The notes: generated from the letters alone by a model not told the origin. A DNA stretch of 64,000 nucleotides from Rivularia sp. T60_A2020_040 (GCA_015272215.1 JACYMD010000093.1:248001-312000), one strand, 5' to 3'; positions 27,465 to 37,501 are shown, counted from the stretch's first letter. Made by a program: numbers and translations.

Positions 27465-28472
27465 ATGACATTTTCTAATTCCCGCACAGTTACCTATAGT
27501 ACCGCTTATACGATTGTCCCTACCTACGAATGTTTTAACAGATGCACTTATTGCAATTTTCGTACCGACATCGGCAAAAGTTCGATGCTTTCTTTATCAG
27601 CAGCAAAAGATATTTTCAAAAGACTTCAAAATCAAGATGTTTGTGAAATATTAATATTGAGTGGAGAAGTTCATCCACATTCATCACGTCGCAAGGAATG
27701 GTTTAATCGAATTTATGATTTGTGCGAATTAGCGTTATCAATGGGTTTTTTACCCCATACAAATGCGGGAATTTTAAGTTTTGAAGAAATGAATAAGCTC
27801 AAGAAAGTTAACGTTTCCATGGGGTTAATGTTGGAACAGGTAACACCAAGTTTATTGCAAACAGTTCATCAACACGCACCAAGTAAATTACCAGAATTAC
27901 GATTACAACAATTACACTGGGCTGGTGAATTAAAAATACCTTTTACAACCGGATTATTATTAGGAATTGGAGAGACAGAAGCAGATTGGTGGGATACATT
28001 AGCAGCCATATCTCAACTGCATCAAAAATATAAAAATATTCAAGAAGTTATCTTACAACCGCACAGTCCGGGAAGTCAACAAAGTTTTGATTTTCCACCT
28101 TTTAATCCACATCAACTACCACAAGTAATAGCTCAAGCACGGCAAATTTTACCAGCAGATATTACAATTCAAATTCCACCAAACTTAGTTAAAGATGAGC
28201 AATGGTTACTCACTTGTATAGAAGCAGGTGCGAGAGATTTAGGAGGAATTAGTCCCAAAGACGAAGTAAACCCCGATTATCCGCATATTCAAGAAAAAGA
28301 GTTGCGGAAAATATTACAGCCAGCAGGTTGGGATTTAGTAGCGAGATTACCTGTTTATCCGCAATTTGATGAGTGGTTGTCGGAGGAATTGAAAGTGAAT
28401 GTGAACAAGTGGAGGAAGAGTTTGGATTTAATTCCTAATATTTCTTCTGCTCTTGTATCAAAGCCGTTTTGA
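27465..28472 (+). CDS. cofG: FO synthase subunit 1 (CofG)
   Basis: This radical SAM enzyme, with CofH, makes the deazaflavin FO (8-HDF), the antenna chromophore of cyanobacterial photolyases. The cluster motif is CFNRCTYC in IVPTYECFNRCTYCNFR, close to the N-terminus, followed by LSGEVHP and the late segments GARDLGGISPKDEVNP. I chose ATG at 27465 (335 residues) because the family starts just before TVTYSTAYTIVPTYE; an in-frame TTG at 27405 would add 20 residues of poor quality. No cofH is near. The 3' end overlaps an Hpt-like remnant on the other strand. Confidence 0.92.
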   Translation: MTFSNSRTVTYSTAYTIVPTYECFNRCTYCNFRTDIGKSSMLSLSAAKDIFKRLQNQDVCEILILSGEVHPHSSRRKEWFNRIYDLCELALSMGFLPHTNAGILSFEEMNKLKKVNVSMGLMLEQVTPSLLQTVHQHAPSKLPELRLQQLHWAGELKIPFTTGLLLGIGETEADWWDTLAAISQLHQKYKNIQEVILQPHSPGSQQSFDFPPFNPHQLPQVIAQARQILPADITIQIPPNLVKDEQWLLTCIEAGARDLGGISPKDEVNPDYPHIQEKELRKILQPAGWDLVARLPVYPQFDEWLSEELKVNVNKWRKSLDLIPNISSALVSKPF

Positions 28473-28590
28473 CATTCTCATATTCAGCTTCAATTTGATC
28501 AATTTGCTCTTTTACTTCCTCCCACATTTCATTTACTAATATTATTTCCAATTCCGCACATAAATCTGCTAATTTGGTTCTTGGTATAAT
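28435..28590 (-). pseudogene. Hpt-domain C-terminal remnant after the histidine kinase
   Basis: In a frame shifted relative to the kinase stop, the DNA encodes TKLADLCAELE and then QIEAEYENVKTALIQEQ, ending at TAG (28437-28435). This is the pattern of the last two helices of an Hpt phosphotransfer domain (LADLC..LE, then IExEYExVK.AL). No start codon or phosphorylatable histidine helix is present. It reads as the tail of a once longer hybrid kinase (kinase-receiver-Hpt) whose middle was lost. Similarity is judged by eye. It overlaps the end of cofG by 38 bp. Confidence 0.5.
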
Positions 28591-30110
28591 TGTGTCTTAA
28601 TTACGCAAGTAGTGATAGTAAAATAGAATATGCTACCTTGATTTGGCTCGGTTTTAACCCAAATTTTACCACCCATTAATTCCGCCAATTCTTTACAAAT
28701 TACCAGCCCTAAACCCGTACCCCCATATTTTCTATTTGTAGAAGAATTTACTTGAGTAAAGGCTTTAAATAAACTATTAATTCGATTGTTTGGTATTCCA
28801 ATTCCAGTATCTTTAACAGCAAACTTAATTTCGCAATTATTTTTTTCATTACCAATAATTTGACGTTCCCGACTTGTTACTGAAAGTTCAACTTTTCCAG
28901 TTTCAGTAAACTTAATAGCATTGTTTAGTAAATTAATCAAAATCTGCCTTAGTCGGTTAATATCCCCGACAATAACTTGAGGAAGTTCGGGATTGTGATG
29001 AAAAATAAGTTCTAATTTTTTTTCTTTTGCTTGGGGTAATAATAAGGAAATTGCTTGTTCAATACAACTATTTAAATGAAAAGGTTCTTGTTCAAATTCT
29101 AGTTTTTCTGATTCCATTTTAGAAAAATCAAGAATATCATTAATAATCTCTAATAAAGATTTAGCACTATTATAAATAGTATCAATAAATTCTTTTTGCT
29201 GTTCTGATAATTGAGTATTTAATAATATATCAGTCATACCAATTATCGAAGCAACTGGAGTACGTATTTCATGACTAATCATTGCTAAAAATTCTTGTTT
29301 TGCAACTTCAGCTTGTTTCCGTTCGGTCATATCTCGTAGAATATAGAAATAACCTTGATAATCCTCAATTTCTGTCTGAACTTTCGAGCATGAAAAAGCG
29401 ACTGGAATTGTTTTTCCAGTTTTGGTTTTGCAAACTGTTTCTACTTCTTTAACTAAAGGAGTTTTCGGACTAAATAAAGGAGTTTCAACGTTTCCTCTTT
29501 GCGCTATTTCTTCTTTCCAACTGTCAATTTCTTGTAAAACGCTAGAAATAGGTTGACCGCAAATTTCTGTTTCATCATATTCTAATAAAATTTGTCCAGT
29601 CCGATTGATAGTTTTAATTTTTCCTGATGGTGTTGTTACTAATAAAGCATCTCCTATAGATGTAAAAATTTGGTCAATATATAGCTTGTAAGCGCTCAAA
29701 GTATCCAGTAAAATATTAGCTTCATTTGTACCTTGAACTAAAGATTTTTCCAAAAAAAATCCTTCTGTCACATCTTCAATTATTATTAATAATTCATTAC
29801 TAATTTGATTGTTTTTTAGATTATTACCAATACAAATATCAATATAAATTGGATTGAGTTTTTGTTGAGTCCGAATCACTCCCTTTAGTTCAAATCTCTC
29901 TTGTTTTCCTGTTAGAATATCCTTCGCAATCACTTCAATACCAATTAATTCGGGGAAAATAATCCTGATATCTTTCCCTAAATCCACTTCATGAAAACTG
30001 TCAGTCATAAATTTTATTTTGGGAGATAATTCAATAATCTCCCAAAATTCGTTGATAATTAAATATTCAATGCGACGTAAAGATAATATATTTTTCGATA
30101 CAGAGTTCAT
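28569..30110 (-). CDS. PAS-domain sensor histidine kinase
   Basis: The 513-residue protein has an N-terminal PAS-like region (residues about 10-125), a second PAS/PAC unit (about 135-265), then HisKA with phospho-acceptor H280 in MISHEIRTPVASIIGM and an ATPase domain with NNAIKF (N box), DTGIGIP (G1) and GGTGLGL (G2). It has no membrane segment, so it is probably soluble, and no receiver. It stops at residue 513 immediately after the ATPase core, and an Hpt-like remnant lies just beyond in another frame, which suggests that the gene was once a hybrid kinase. No partner regulator lies alongside. Confidence 0.9.
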   Translation of the reverse strand: MNSVSKNILSLRRIEYLIINEFWEIIELSPKIKFMTDSFHEVDLGKDIRIIFPELIGIEVIAKDILTGKQERFELKGVIRTQQKLNPIYIDICIGNNLKNNQISNELLIIIEDVTEGFFLEKSLVQGTNEANILLDTLSAYKLYIDQIFTSIGDALLVTTPSGKIKTINRTGQILLEYDETEICGQPISSVLQEIDSWKEEIAQRGNVETPLFSPKTPLVKEVETVCKTKTGKTIPVAFSCSKVQTEIEDYQGYFYILRDMTERKQAEVAKQEFLAMISHEIRTPVASIIGMTDILLNTQLSEQQKEFIDTIYNSAKSLLEIINDILDFSKMESEKLEFEQEPFHLNSCIEQAISLLLPQAKEKKLELIFHHNPELPQVIVGDINRLRQILINLLNNAIKFTETGKVELSVTSRERQIIGNEKNNCEIKFAVKDTGIGIPNNRINSLFKAFTQVNSSTNRKYGGTGLGLVICKELAELMGGKIWVKTEPNQGSIFYFTITTCVIKTQLYQEPN

Positions 30111-31065
30111 ATTATTAAATCATTGAATGTGTTAAGATTTGAAATATTTTATCTACATTTGTCCCACTTTCTGCTGAAGTTTCATAAGTTGAAACGAAAC
30201 CATAATTATCTTTAATTTTATCTGCTTAACTTTAGTTTCTAAATTTAATGGAATTAAATTGGATAATTCTCTTTCAAAGTAAAATCTCACTGGGATAGAT
30301 AAAAATTTAACTTGGATTAAGTCCTAGCTTCCAGTCTTGTCAGCATTAAGCAAACAGAATCTATCTGTAGCATAAAGTTATTATTCCCACTTGTATGAAG
30401 TTTCTATCAGGGAAGACCAATATTTTTTAACCGCTCTGTGAGAAAATTTAGCTAGTTCCCCCCTGTCACGGTATTGTCACATTTTTTTCTTAAAGTAATG
30501 AATGTAAACAACTAGAATTTCTTACAACTACTTGTTATCCCATTATCAAAACTTAGTATTACCATTTTTATTAGATAATTTTATTATTAAAAACTTAAAT
30601 ATTTTTTTATAACATCTACCATCTGGCTTATTTTTTAGACAAGAAAGTTATCATGGTGCATACAGAACTGATCAGCTGTTGCGTATTTAATTTGTATACA
30701 ACCAGAGAGGGGGACGCTCGCACTACAAGAATAAAATATTTTGTTCTTATACAATTTAACTGCGTATCAGCTTACCATATAAAGACCTAATTGAAGAATT
30801 TAACTCTTGCAGCAAAACTCAATATAGTGGCAAATTAAATATAAAATTTTTTCAAGGATATCAATGCAATTTATATTATCGATTTGGACGAATTGTTTGG
30901 GCTAATGGGGGAATTGGGGAATGAGGAGAAAATCACCAGAATTATAACCTTTGACCTTTAATCTTTGATCTTAACAACACATCTACTAAAAGAAAGAGTT
31001 TGCTTAAAAAAGCCTAGTGTAAAATAAATATAGATGTATATGGGGGACTAGTTTACTGGTCATTG
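30111..31065. other. Long divergent spacer, no gene seen
   Basis: 955 bp of AT-rich DNA between the histidine kinase and hflX, which diverge. A short purine-rich GGGGAAT-type stretch lies around 30905-30925. I find no coding frame, array or hairpin I can support. Confidence 0.6.
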
Positions 31066-32817
31066 ATGCCTATAGAGACTATTTATGGTAATCTCCAGGG
31101 TCTGAAACACAGCCAACAAAAGCAATTGCAGCGGCTGTATCACCAGCGTATACCGGGCGATAGTTTTACAACTCCGGAATTCGCTCAAAGACTGGCGGCA
31201 ATTAGTAGCGAAATAAATCAGCCAGTATGTGCCTACCTCAACCGTCGTGGACAAGTGATTCGGGTTGGGGTAGGCACTCCAGGTAAGACCCAAATTCCGC
31301 CCACAGAACTGCCGCGTTATGGTGCGGAACGACTTAGCGGTATTCGTTGTATTGCTACTCATCTAAAGCCAGAACAGCCGAATGATGAGGCTTTGACGGC
31401 TATGGCATTACAAAGATTAGATGCTTTAATTGTACTTAATATTACAGGAACGGGATTTCAACGCCGGGGCGGTGGTGCTACTGGATATGTTAAGGAAGCT
31501 TATTTGGCACACTTAGCATCTCAAGACGCTCGCGCTCTAATTAATAATTCTACTTCTCAATTAGCAACCAGCGATTATACTTCTCCTTGCTGGAGGGTTT
31601 CACCGCCGATGAGTCTGGATGCATTGAGCAAACAAGACTTTCTCGATTTAGTTGAAGGGCTTGAAGAAGAATTTCAACGGGAATTTGTTGCCAAAGAAGT
31701 AGATAGCGATCGCGATAGGGTTGTCATTGTTGGGGTTTTAACTCAAGATAAAACATCTCATCAACAATTCCACGATACTTTGAGAGAAATAAGTCGTTTG
31801 GTGGATACCGCCGGGGGGCAGGTATTACTAACCATGCAACAAAAGCGATCGCGAATTCATCCTCAAACGGTAGTCGGTGAAGGTAAGGTACAAGAAATTG
31901 CTCTGAGTGTTCAAACTTTGGGTGGGAATCTGGTAGTTTTTGACCGGGATTTATCGCCAGCCCAAGTCAGAAATCTAGAACTTCAAATCGGAGTTAGAGT
32001 AGTTGATCGTACCGAACTAATTTTAGACATCTTTGCTCAACGCGCTCGTTCTGGTGCTGGTAAGCTGCAAGTAGAATTGGCGCAGTTAGAGTATATGTTA
32101 CCGCGATTAACTGGCAGAGGTCAGGCAATGTCGCGACTTGGGGGTGGTATAGGTACAAGAGGTCCCGGTGAAACCAAACTGGAAACCGAACGTCGTGCGA
32201 TTAGTCGGCGGATTACTCGCTTGCAAAAAGAAGTAAACCAATTACAAGCACATCGAGAACGATTAAGACAACGACGACAACATCAAGAAGTACCCACAAT
32301 CGCCATCGTCGGTTACACCAATGCTGGTAAATCTACTTTGCTCAATGCCTTAACTAATGCCTCTGTTTACACAGCAGACCAGTTATTTGCTACCCTTGAC
32401 CCCACAACCCGCCGCTTGGTAGTTCCTCACGGTGAAACTGAAGAAACCCAAGAAATTCTATTTACGGATACGGTAGGGTTTATACACAAGTTACCGGGAG
32501 CCTTAATGGACGCATTTCGTGCCACTTTAGAAGAAGTGACTGAAGCAGATGCCTTAGTACATTTGGTTGATTTATCTCATCCGGCTTGGCTAAGTCACAT
32601 TCGCTCAGTCAGGGATATCCTAGCGCAAATGCCGATAACACCAGGTCCAGCCCTGGTAGTTTTCAACAAAATTGACCAAGCTAACAGTGAAACCTTAGCC
32701 TTAGCTAGGGAAGAATACCCAATGGCAGTGTTTATTTCCGCATATCAGCGACTTGGCTTAGAAACTTTAAGAGAACGTTTGGGGCAGCTAATTCGATACG
32801 CTAACGCTACCGGATAA
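31066..32817 (+). CDS. hflX: GTPase HflX
   Basis: HflX is a ribosome-associated GTPase that splits stalled or stressed ribosomes. The N-terminal HflX domain carries the family's glycine-rich loop GRGQAMSRLGGGIGTRGPGE before the coiled coil, and the G domain begins with the P-loop GYTNAGKST at about residue 416, followed by DTVGFI (G3) and FNKID (G4). At 583 residues it is longer than the 430 or so of most bacteria, with an N-terminal extension of about 200 residues that is normal in cyanobacteria. I chose ATG at 31066; a TTG sits just before. A hairpin follows at 32850. Confidence 0.93.
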   Translation: MPIETIYGNLQGLKHSQQKQLQRLYHQRIPGDSFTTPEFAQRLAAISSEINQPVCAYLNRRGQVIRVGVGTPGKTQIPPTELPRYGAERLSGIRCIATHLKPEQPNDEALTAMALQRLDALIVLNITGTGFQRRGGGATGYVKEAYLAHLASQDARALINNSTSQLATSDYTSPCWRVSPPMSLDALSKQDFLDLVEGLEEEFQREFVAKEVDSDRDRVVIVGVLTQDKTSHQQFHDTLREISRLVDTAGGQVLLTMQQKRSRIHPQTVVGEGKVQEIALSVQTLGGNLVVFDRDLSPAQVRNLELQIGVRVVDRTELILDIFAQRARSGAGKLQVELAQLEYMLPRLTGRGQAMSRLGGGIGTRGPGETKLETERRAISRRITRLQKEVNQLQAHRERLRQRRQHQEVPTIAIVGYTNAGKSTLLNALTNASVYTADQLFATLDPTTRRLVVPHGETEETQEILFTDTVGFIHKLPGALMDAFRATLEEVTEADALVHLVDLSHPAWLSHIRSVRDILAQMPITPGPALVVFNKIDQANSETLALAREEYPMAVFISAYQRLGLETLRERLGQLIRYANATG

Positions 32818-32849
32818 ACACTTAGAAGATCAAACTTAAATCAATTTAC

Positions 32850-32882
32850 ACTCCTGGAGAATTTTTCTTCAGGAGTAATTTT
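32850..32882 (+). terminator. Probable hflX terminator
   Basis: ACTCCTG (32850-32856) pairs with CAGGAGT (32870-32876) around an AT-rich loop, then AATTTTAT. The T-run is weak. Confidence 0.5.
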
Positions 32883-32919
32883 ATATGGCGGTTTTTAGTT
32901 GAATGGAATACAAATTTTA

Positions 32920-32960
32920 CCTCACCCCGCCCTTAGTAAGGAGAGGGGAAGGGGGTGAGG
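32920..32960. repeat. Palindromic repeat related to the cobB insertion
   Basis: CCTCACCCC (32920-32928 area) and GGGGTGAGG (to 32960) enclose CCCTTAGTAAGG. The core matches the repeat inside cobB at 6426-6450. In this spacer it is non-coding. The 32818-33333 gap also holds the small frame at 33058. Confidence 0.65.
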
Positions 32961-33057
32961 TTTTAGCGTTTTTTTATGCGGAAAACACTAGGTATTTTTA
33001 TTCTCAATGATAAACAAAACAGTGTAAATACTGAGGTATACCGTATTTAAACTGAAT

Positions 33058-33162
33058 ATGATAAATTTGTTACGCACCTGGATTAAAGCCAACGCAATTG
33101 AGTCTGCTGTTGCTCCTGATAGTAGGCTCATTCGCACTTACTTCCGTACAAAGACAAAATAA
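33058..33162 (+). CDS. Candidate small protein of 34 residues
   Basis: An ATG at 33058 opens a frame with the soluble, well-mixed sequence LRTWIKANAIESAVAPDSR and a basic end (TYFRTKTK), unlike the AT-rich noise around it. I do not recognise it. There is no strong ribosome site (GAGG lies about 20 bases upstream). It could be a real small protein or the relic of a longer gene; no function is proposed. Confidence 0.3.
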   Translation: MINLLRTWIKANAIESAVAPDSRLIRTYFRTKTK

Positions 33163-33333
33163 AAGTCTTAATTCAGACTTAATACGGAATATTCACAAGT
33201 GCTTTTTTAGACTTTTTAAAAATAAAAAAATAATTTAGGTATGTATCAAAAGTGTCTTGTTTTACTTTTAACCCATTAACAGATATTTATAACGTTCTAG
33301 AATTAAGAATTGCTGAGTCAATATGAGGACGTT

Positions 33334-33591
33334 ATGGCTGCCAAAGTAGAAATTTACACTTGGAGTACTTGCCCGTTTTGTATACGCGCTAAAAGCTTGC
33401 TGAAAAGAAAGGAGGTTGACTTTATCGAATACAGCGTCGATGGAGACGAAGAAGCACGGGAAAAGATGGCTCATAGAGGAGATGGAAGACGTTCCGTACC
33501 CCAAATTTTTATTAATGATCTGCATATTGGTGGTTGCGACGATATTTATGCTTTAGAGTCGCAAGGCAAATTGGACGAGCTATTGGCTTAA
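33334..33591 (+). CDS. grxC: Glutaredoxin 3
   Basis: The 85-residue dithiol glutaredoxin reduces disulfides with glutathione. The active site is CPFC (C13 and C16) in IYTWSTCPFCIRAKSLL, and the glutathione-binding motifs RRSVPQIFI and GGCDDI follow. I chose ATG at 33334, with GAGG at 33325-33328 as ribosome site; a TTG at 33310 is in frame but less likely. The next gene is gshB, which makes glutathione, a pairing known in cyanobacteria, although a terminator lies between them. Confidence 0.95.
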   Translation: MAAKVEIYTWSTCPFCIRAKSLLKRKEVDFIEYSVDGDEEAREKMAHRGDGRRSVPQIFINDLHIGGCDDIYALESQGKLDELLA

Positions 33592-33633
33592 CAATATAAA
33601 AAGCTGATACTTAGAGATTGCTTGAAACTGATT

Positions 33634-33661
33634 CCCACCCGTGCATCCGGGTGGGTTTTTT
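33634..33661 (+). terminator. Strong terminator after grxC
   Basis: CCCACCCG (33634-33641) pairs with CGGGTGGG (33648-33655) around a 6-nt loop, followed by six Ts. A classical rho-independent terminator. Confidence 0.85.
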
Positions 33662-33708
33662 GAATTTTGGATTTTGGATTTTAGATTTTGGATTGGCAGT
33701 TAGGAATT

Positions 33709-33747
33709 GTAGAGACGGGGCGTATTGCTACGTCTGTACCGGAGTTG
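33709..33747. repeat. GTAGAGACG repeat (single copy)
   Basis: This 39-bp sequence is nearly identical to 63342-63380 (one difference seen) and its AGACG...CGTCT arms are shared with the hairpin at 5971. Short STRR-like units (TTTTGGA) precede it. Confidence 0.75.
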
Positions 33748-33892
33748 GGAATGTTAGCGCAGCGTGTCCGTAAGGACATGGAGTGAGGAGTTTTTAACCT
33801 CTAACCTCTAACCTTTCACCTTATTACACAAAGGAGGGATAATTTTAAAGGAATCACCGCAATATGAATGAACGGTAAATTGAGGCAATCCT

Positions 33893-34867
33893 GTGAAACT
33901 AGCTTTTATTATTGATCCCATCCAAAATTTAGATCCCTGTCATGATACTAGCGTTGCCATCATGGAAGCAGCGTGTGTTTTGGGACATGAAGTGTGGATA
34001 ACTCAAGCTTGGGAATTGAGCGTTGTAGATAGTGCTGCTTGGGCTGATCTGCAACGAGTCGAAATTATCCCCGTTGAATTGCAAGAGCAAGGCTATAAAG
34101 CCCCAAATCCCTGGTACAAATTAAGCGATAAAACTAATATCTGTTTGAACACAATGGATGCTGTTTTCATGCGGACAGATCCACCAGTAAATGTTGCTTA
34201 TCTTTATGCTACTTATATTCTCGACTATATCGACCAAAGTAAAACTTTAGTTGTTAACAGTCCCAAAGGTATCCGAGATGCTAACGAAAAAATGTATGCT
34301 CTCCAGTTTACCGAAGCCATTCCCGAAACAATTGTCAGTGCCGATAAACATCTAATTCGCAAGTTTGTGGAAGACAAAGAAGCAGCAGTTCTCAAACCCC
34401 TGGGGAACAAAGCAGGAGAAGGAATTTTATTCTTAGAACCCCACGATCGCAATTTTAATTCCATAGTGGAACTGAGTACCCTACAGGGAAGAGTACCAGT
34501 TATGTTACAAACCTTTTTACCCGAAGCCAAACTTGGAGATAAAAGGATTATCTTACTTGATGGCGAACCAGTAGGAGCGCTAAATCGTCTTTCCGCTCCT
34601 GGAGAATTTCGCAATAATATGGCAGCCGGTGGTACGGTTGCTCAAACCGAAATTACTTCCAGAGAACGGGAAATTTGTACTCAATTAGCCAAAACTCTAC
34701 AAAAAGATGGCTTAATATTTGTCGGTATCGATGTAATCGGCGGTTATTTGACCGAAGTTAACGTTACGAGTCCTACGGGTATTCGCGAAATCGATCGGTT
34801 TAGTAATACAAACCTGGGTCAAAAAGTTATTCAATGGGTAGAGCGGGCGAGTAAAAACCACAAGTAA
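33893..34867 (+). CDS. gshB: Glutathione synthetase
   Basis: The 324-residue ATP-grasp enzyme joins glycine to gamma-glutamylcysteine. Family segments visible are KLAFIIDPIQNLDP at the N-terminus, FMRTDPPVNVAYLYATY, VLKPLGNKAGEGI (ATP-grasp lysine loop) and GVDVIGG-like FVGIDVIGGYLTEVNVTSPTGIRE at the C-terminus. The start is GTG at 33893, before which there is no strong ribosome site. The stop codon falls inside a threefold 11-bp direct repeat (CCACAAGTAAA, about 34859-34889). Confidence 0.96.
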   Translation: MKLAFIIDPIQNLDPCHDTSVAIMEAACVLGHEVWITQAWELSVVDSAAWADLQRVEIIPVELQEQGYKAPNPWYKLSDKTNICLNTMDAVFMRTDPPVNVAYLYATYILDYIDQSKTLVVNSPKGIRDANEKMYALQFTEAIPETIVSADKHLIRKFVEDKEAAVLKPLGNKAGEGILFLEPHDRNFNSIVELSTLQGRVPVMLQTFLPEAKLGDKRIILLDGEPVGALNRLSAPGEFRNNMAAGGTVAQTEITSREREICTQLAKTLQKDGLIFVGIDVIGGYLTEVNVTSPTGIREIDRFSNTNLGQKVIQWVERASKNHK

Positions 34868-35301
34868 ACCACAAGTAAACCACAAGTAATAATTAAATCC
34901 GTATTTAAGCAATCTTTGTAGTTATTAAACTCCTAAAAAATCAGCCTTTGTCAATTAACGGGGAACTTAGAAGCTTGAAATAAAAGTAAAATAATGCACC
35001 AAATAAAAAGTGTTAGTACAGATGAAATACCCAAAGATTATTCCCAAAAAATTAGGCATTGCACAAAGTATCGCCAATTGTTAATGTCGCTGTTGCAACA
35101 GGCAATAAAACTAAAATTTTTCCTCACAACGGGATCAGTTTTTGCGAGATTGTGGGAGGCAATGAATGAATTTAATCGAGACCCCTGCACCCCCGTTTTC
35201 GCGTTCAAAACTAAGTCAAAGAGTAATCCACCCAGATGCACAAGAAGATTCCCAACCTATTTAATATCGGCTGCTCTCGGCTCTTAGCTGGCACATTGAC
35301 T
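34868..35301. other. Convergent spacer between gshB and ftsZ
   Basis: 434 bp. Besides the small frame at 35166 it holds the end of the CCACAAGTAAA triple repeat. A 97-codon frame (34994-35287) overlaps the small frame and does not look coding throughout. Confidence 0.5.
35166..35264 (+). CDS. Candidate small protein of 32 residues
   Basis: ATG at 35166 is six bases after a perfect GGGAGG, the best ribosome site in this stretch. It encodes MNLIETPAPPFSRSKLSQ and then VIHPDAQEDSQPI. A second, worse-spaced ATG (35162) opens another frame. I do not recognise the product. It ends 38 bp before the convergent ftsZ stop. The support is the ribosome site and the composition only. Confidence 0.3.
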   Translation: MNLIETPAPPFSRSKLSQRVIHPDAQEDSQPI

Positions 35302-36621
35302 TTAGTTATTCGGATTACGTCGTTTTTGAAGAAACGGAGGAATTTCCAATCCAGGTTTTTGTTTGGGTTCCACTGGCTTTTGAGAATTAGAACTAGCACT
35401 TGTTGATGATGGTTGGGGCATTGTCCGTCGCTGCTGTCCTGGAGGTGGAGCTACTCGACTAGTCGGGGTAACGCTTTGCTGTTGCTGGGATTGGACTTCA
35501 CCTGTAAACCCGGTAGCAATTACGGTAATTCTGACTTCTCCTTCGAGTCTGTCATCAATCACCGCTCCAAAAATAATATTAGCATTGGGATCTACCACTT
35601 CATAAATTGCTTCAGCAGCAGCATTCACTTCATGTAAAGTCAGGTCACTACCGCCAGTGATATTAAATACCACACCTCTAGCCCCTTCGATGGAACATTC
35701 CAGCAAAGGTGAAGAAATTGCCGCGATCGCTGCTTCTCGAGAGCGTGATTTGCCCGAACCAATACCGATTCCCATCAAAGCTGAACCCGCATCTGCCATC
35801 ACTGCTCGCACGTCGGCAAAGTCAACGTTTACCAAACCGGGAATAGTGATGATATCGGATATACCTTGTACACCTTGACGCAATACATCATCCGCGTAAC
35901 GGAAAGCTTCTTGAACGGGTGTTTGCTCTGGGATCACTTCCAAAAGTTTATTATTGGGGATGATAATTAAGGTATCTACCCGACTTTTCAAAGCCTCAAC
36001 ACCTTGCTCTGCTTGACTGGTACGACGGCGACCTTCAAACACAAACGGACGGGTAACTACACCAACTGTCAAAGCACCGATTTCCTTGGCAACTTCAGCC
36101 ACAACCGAAGCTGCACCAGTACCAGTACCACCCCCCATCCCAGCGGTGATAAATACTAAATCGGCTCCTTCTAAAGCCGCTGCAATTTCATCTCTCGATT
36201 CCTCTGCTGCTTTTTGACCGATTGCAGGATTACCACCCGCACCCAAACCCCGCGTTAGCTTTTGTCCAATTTGCAAACGACAAGGAGCCGCAGCCATGGT
36301 TAAAGCTTGAGCATCGGTGTTAATCGACCAAAATTCTACTCCACTCAAATCGGAAGCAATCATCCGGTTGACAGCATTTCCACCACCACCACCAACACCA
36401 ATTACTTTGATATTGGCAACCCTACCGGGAACGATATCCCCAATCGGATTTTCTTCGGGAGCATGGTTGTTATTGCTGTTTTTTCCTAAACTCAGTCCAG
36501 AATGGCCAAAAGGGTTATTGGTACTCATTCCTGCTAAGGAGATTCCTTGCTGTCCGGGAGACTGCGAGTTTTTATAGGTAAGCCCTTGGTTATTATCAAG
36601 TGTCATTGGATTTACGTGCAT
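35302..36621 (-). CDS. ftsZ: Cell division protein FtsZ
   Basis: The 439-residue tubulin-like GTPase forms the division ring. The N-terminal extension of about 65 residues is rich in N, G and S, then come [13 protein letters not shown], the tubulin signature GGGTGTGAA and the T7 loop [11 protein letters not shown]. After a variable linker rich in Q, P and S, the C-terminus [10 protein letters not shown] is the conserved peptide that binds partners. Two possible ATGs (36621, 36606) lie close together. FtsQ is encoded 880 bp upstream in the same direction, the usual cyanobacterial order. Confidence 0.97.
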   Translation of the reverse strand: MHVNPMTLDNNQGLTYKNSQSPGQQGISLAGMSTNNPFGHSGLSLGKNSNNNHAPEENPIGDIVPGRVANIKVIGVGGGGGNAVNRMIASDLSGVEFWSINTDAQALTMAAAPCRLQIGQKLTRGLGAGGNPAIGQKAAEESRDEIAAALEGADLVFITAGMGGGTGTGAASVVAEVAKEIGALTVGVVTRPFVFEGRRRTSQAEQGVEALKSRVDTLIIIPNNKLLEVIPEQTPVQEAFRYADDVLRQGVQGISDIITIPGLVNVDFADVRAVMADAGSALMGIGIGSGKSRSREAAIAAISSPLLECSIEGARGVVFNITGGSDLTLHEVNAAAEAIYEVVDPNANIIFGAVIDDRLEGEVRITVIATGFTGEVQSQQQQSVTPTSRVAPPPGQQRRTMPQPSSTSASSNSQKPVEPKQKPGLEIPPFLQKRRNPNN

Positions 36622-37501
36622 TCAGATAAACGACTTTTAGGGGTGTTATTTACCCGCTCGCGTCAACTCTAGATAAACACTGCCTAAAAACAAAAAGTTA
36701 CGGCAATGTTTTTTCTCTACTCTGGCTCTTCAACAGCGATGCAGGTTGGAGAACGCTAACTTTCTTTAATTGGCGATCGCTAATATTTCACGATGGACAA
36801 CTAATTCAAGAGTTGTAAACTTAAATGTTTACTTAAAAAAAGAACTCTATAGGTTCAACCGATTTTACTATTTTTACTTGTTATTGCCTTTATATATGCT
36901 CGGCAACTCCTGATTATTGTTGTTAATCGATATTGGTCATCAATTTTACAACTAATGGTGTAGTGTTTGTGATTTTGGCTTATCCTCAAAAATACTGATT
37001 TAATCAAAAAAATGAACACAGTTAAACATTTAATACACTTAATCTAAGCATGGAGATGATGGCGTTAAAATTCGTTTACCAATATATATTGCGAGTCATG
37101 AGGACATAAATTATCTTTATCTAAAATAAATGTTTGGCTCCTCAATTCGGGTTCCTACTCCGATGATTTGTAAAGATGCGTTTTAACACGTCTTTTCGGG
37201 TAATACGCTCACCACCGCAATCCTGGTTAAATAGATGCATTATGTTTCCAACCCCCAAACCCGATCATCACAGATTGTCTGACATCTTGCACCCTTGGAT
37301 TTAAGCGTAACTACAACAAAGGGGAGATTTATACTCCCTAATGGTAGGTTTTTTGTAATTTTGCCAAACTTTTAGAGGACACAGCCATGTTAATTGTGGT
37401 GTAGGTTACTCCAAAAACAACAATCATTAATATATATTTATCAGCATAAAACTTATTTACAAACCAGGAGTGTTTTATACATTTGCCACCAGAGGAATTT
37501 T
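36622..37501. other. Long ftsQ-ftsZ spacer
   Basis: 880 bp with no gene. It should hold the ftsZ promoter region and leader. A HIP1-like GGCGATCGC is near 36774, followed by AT-rich sequence. Nothing else identified. Confidence 0.6.

Noticed and set aside
34994-35287. 97-codon frame between gshB and ftsZ
   Set aside because: The second half reads as basic noise, and a better small frame with a proper ribosome site overlaps it.
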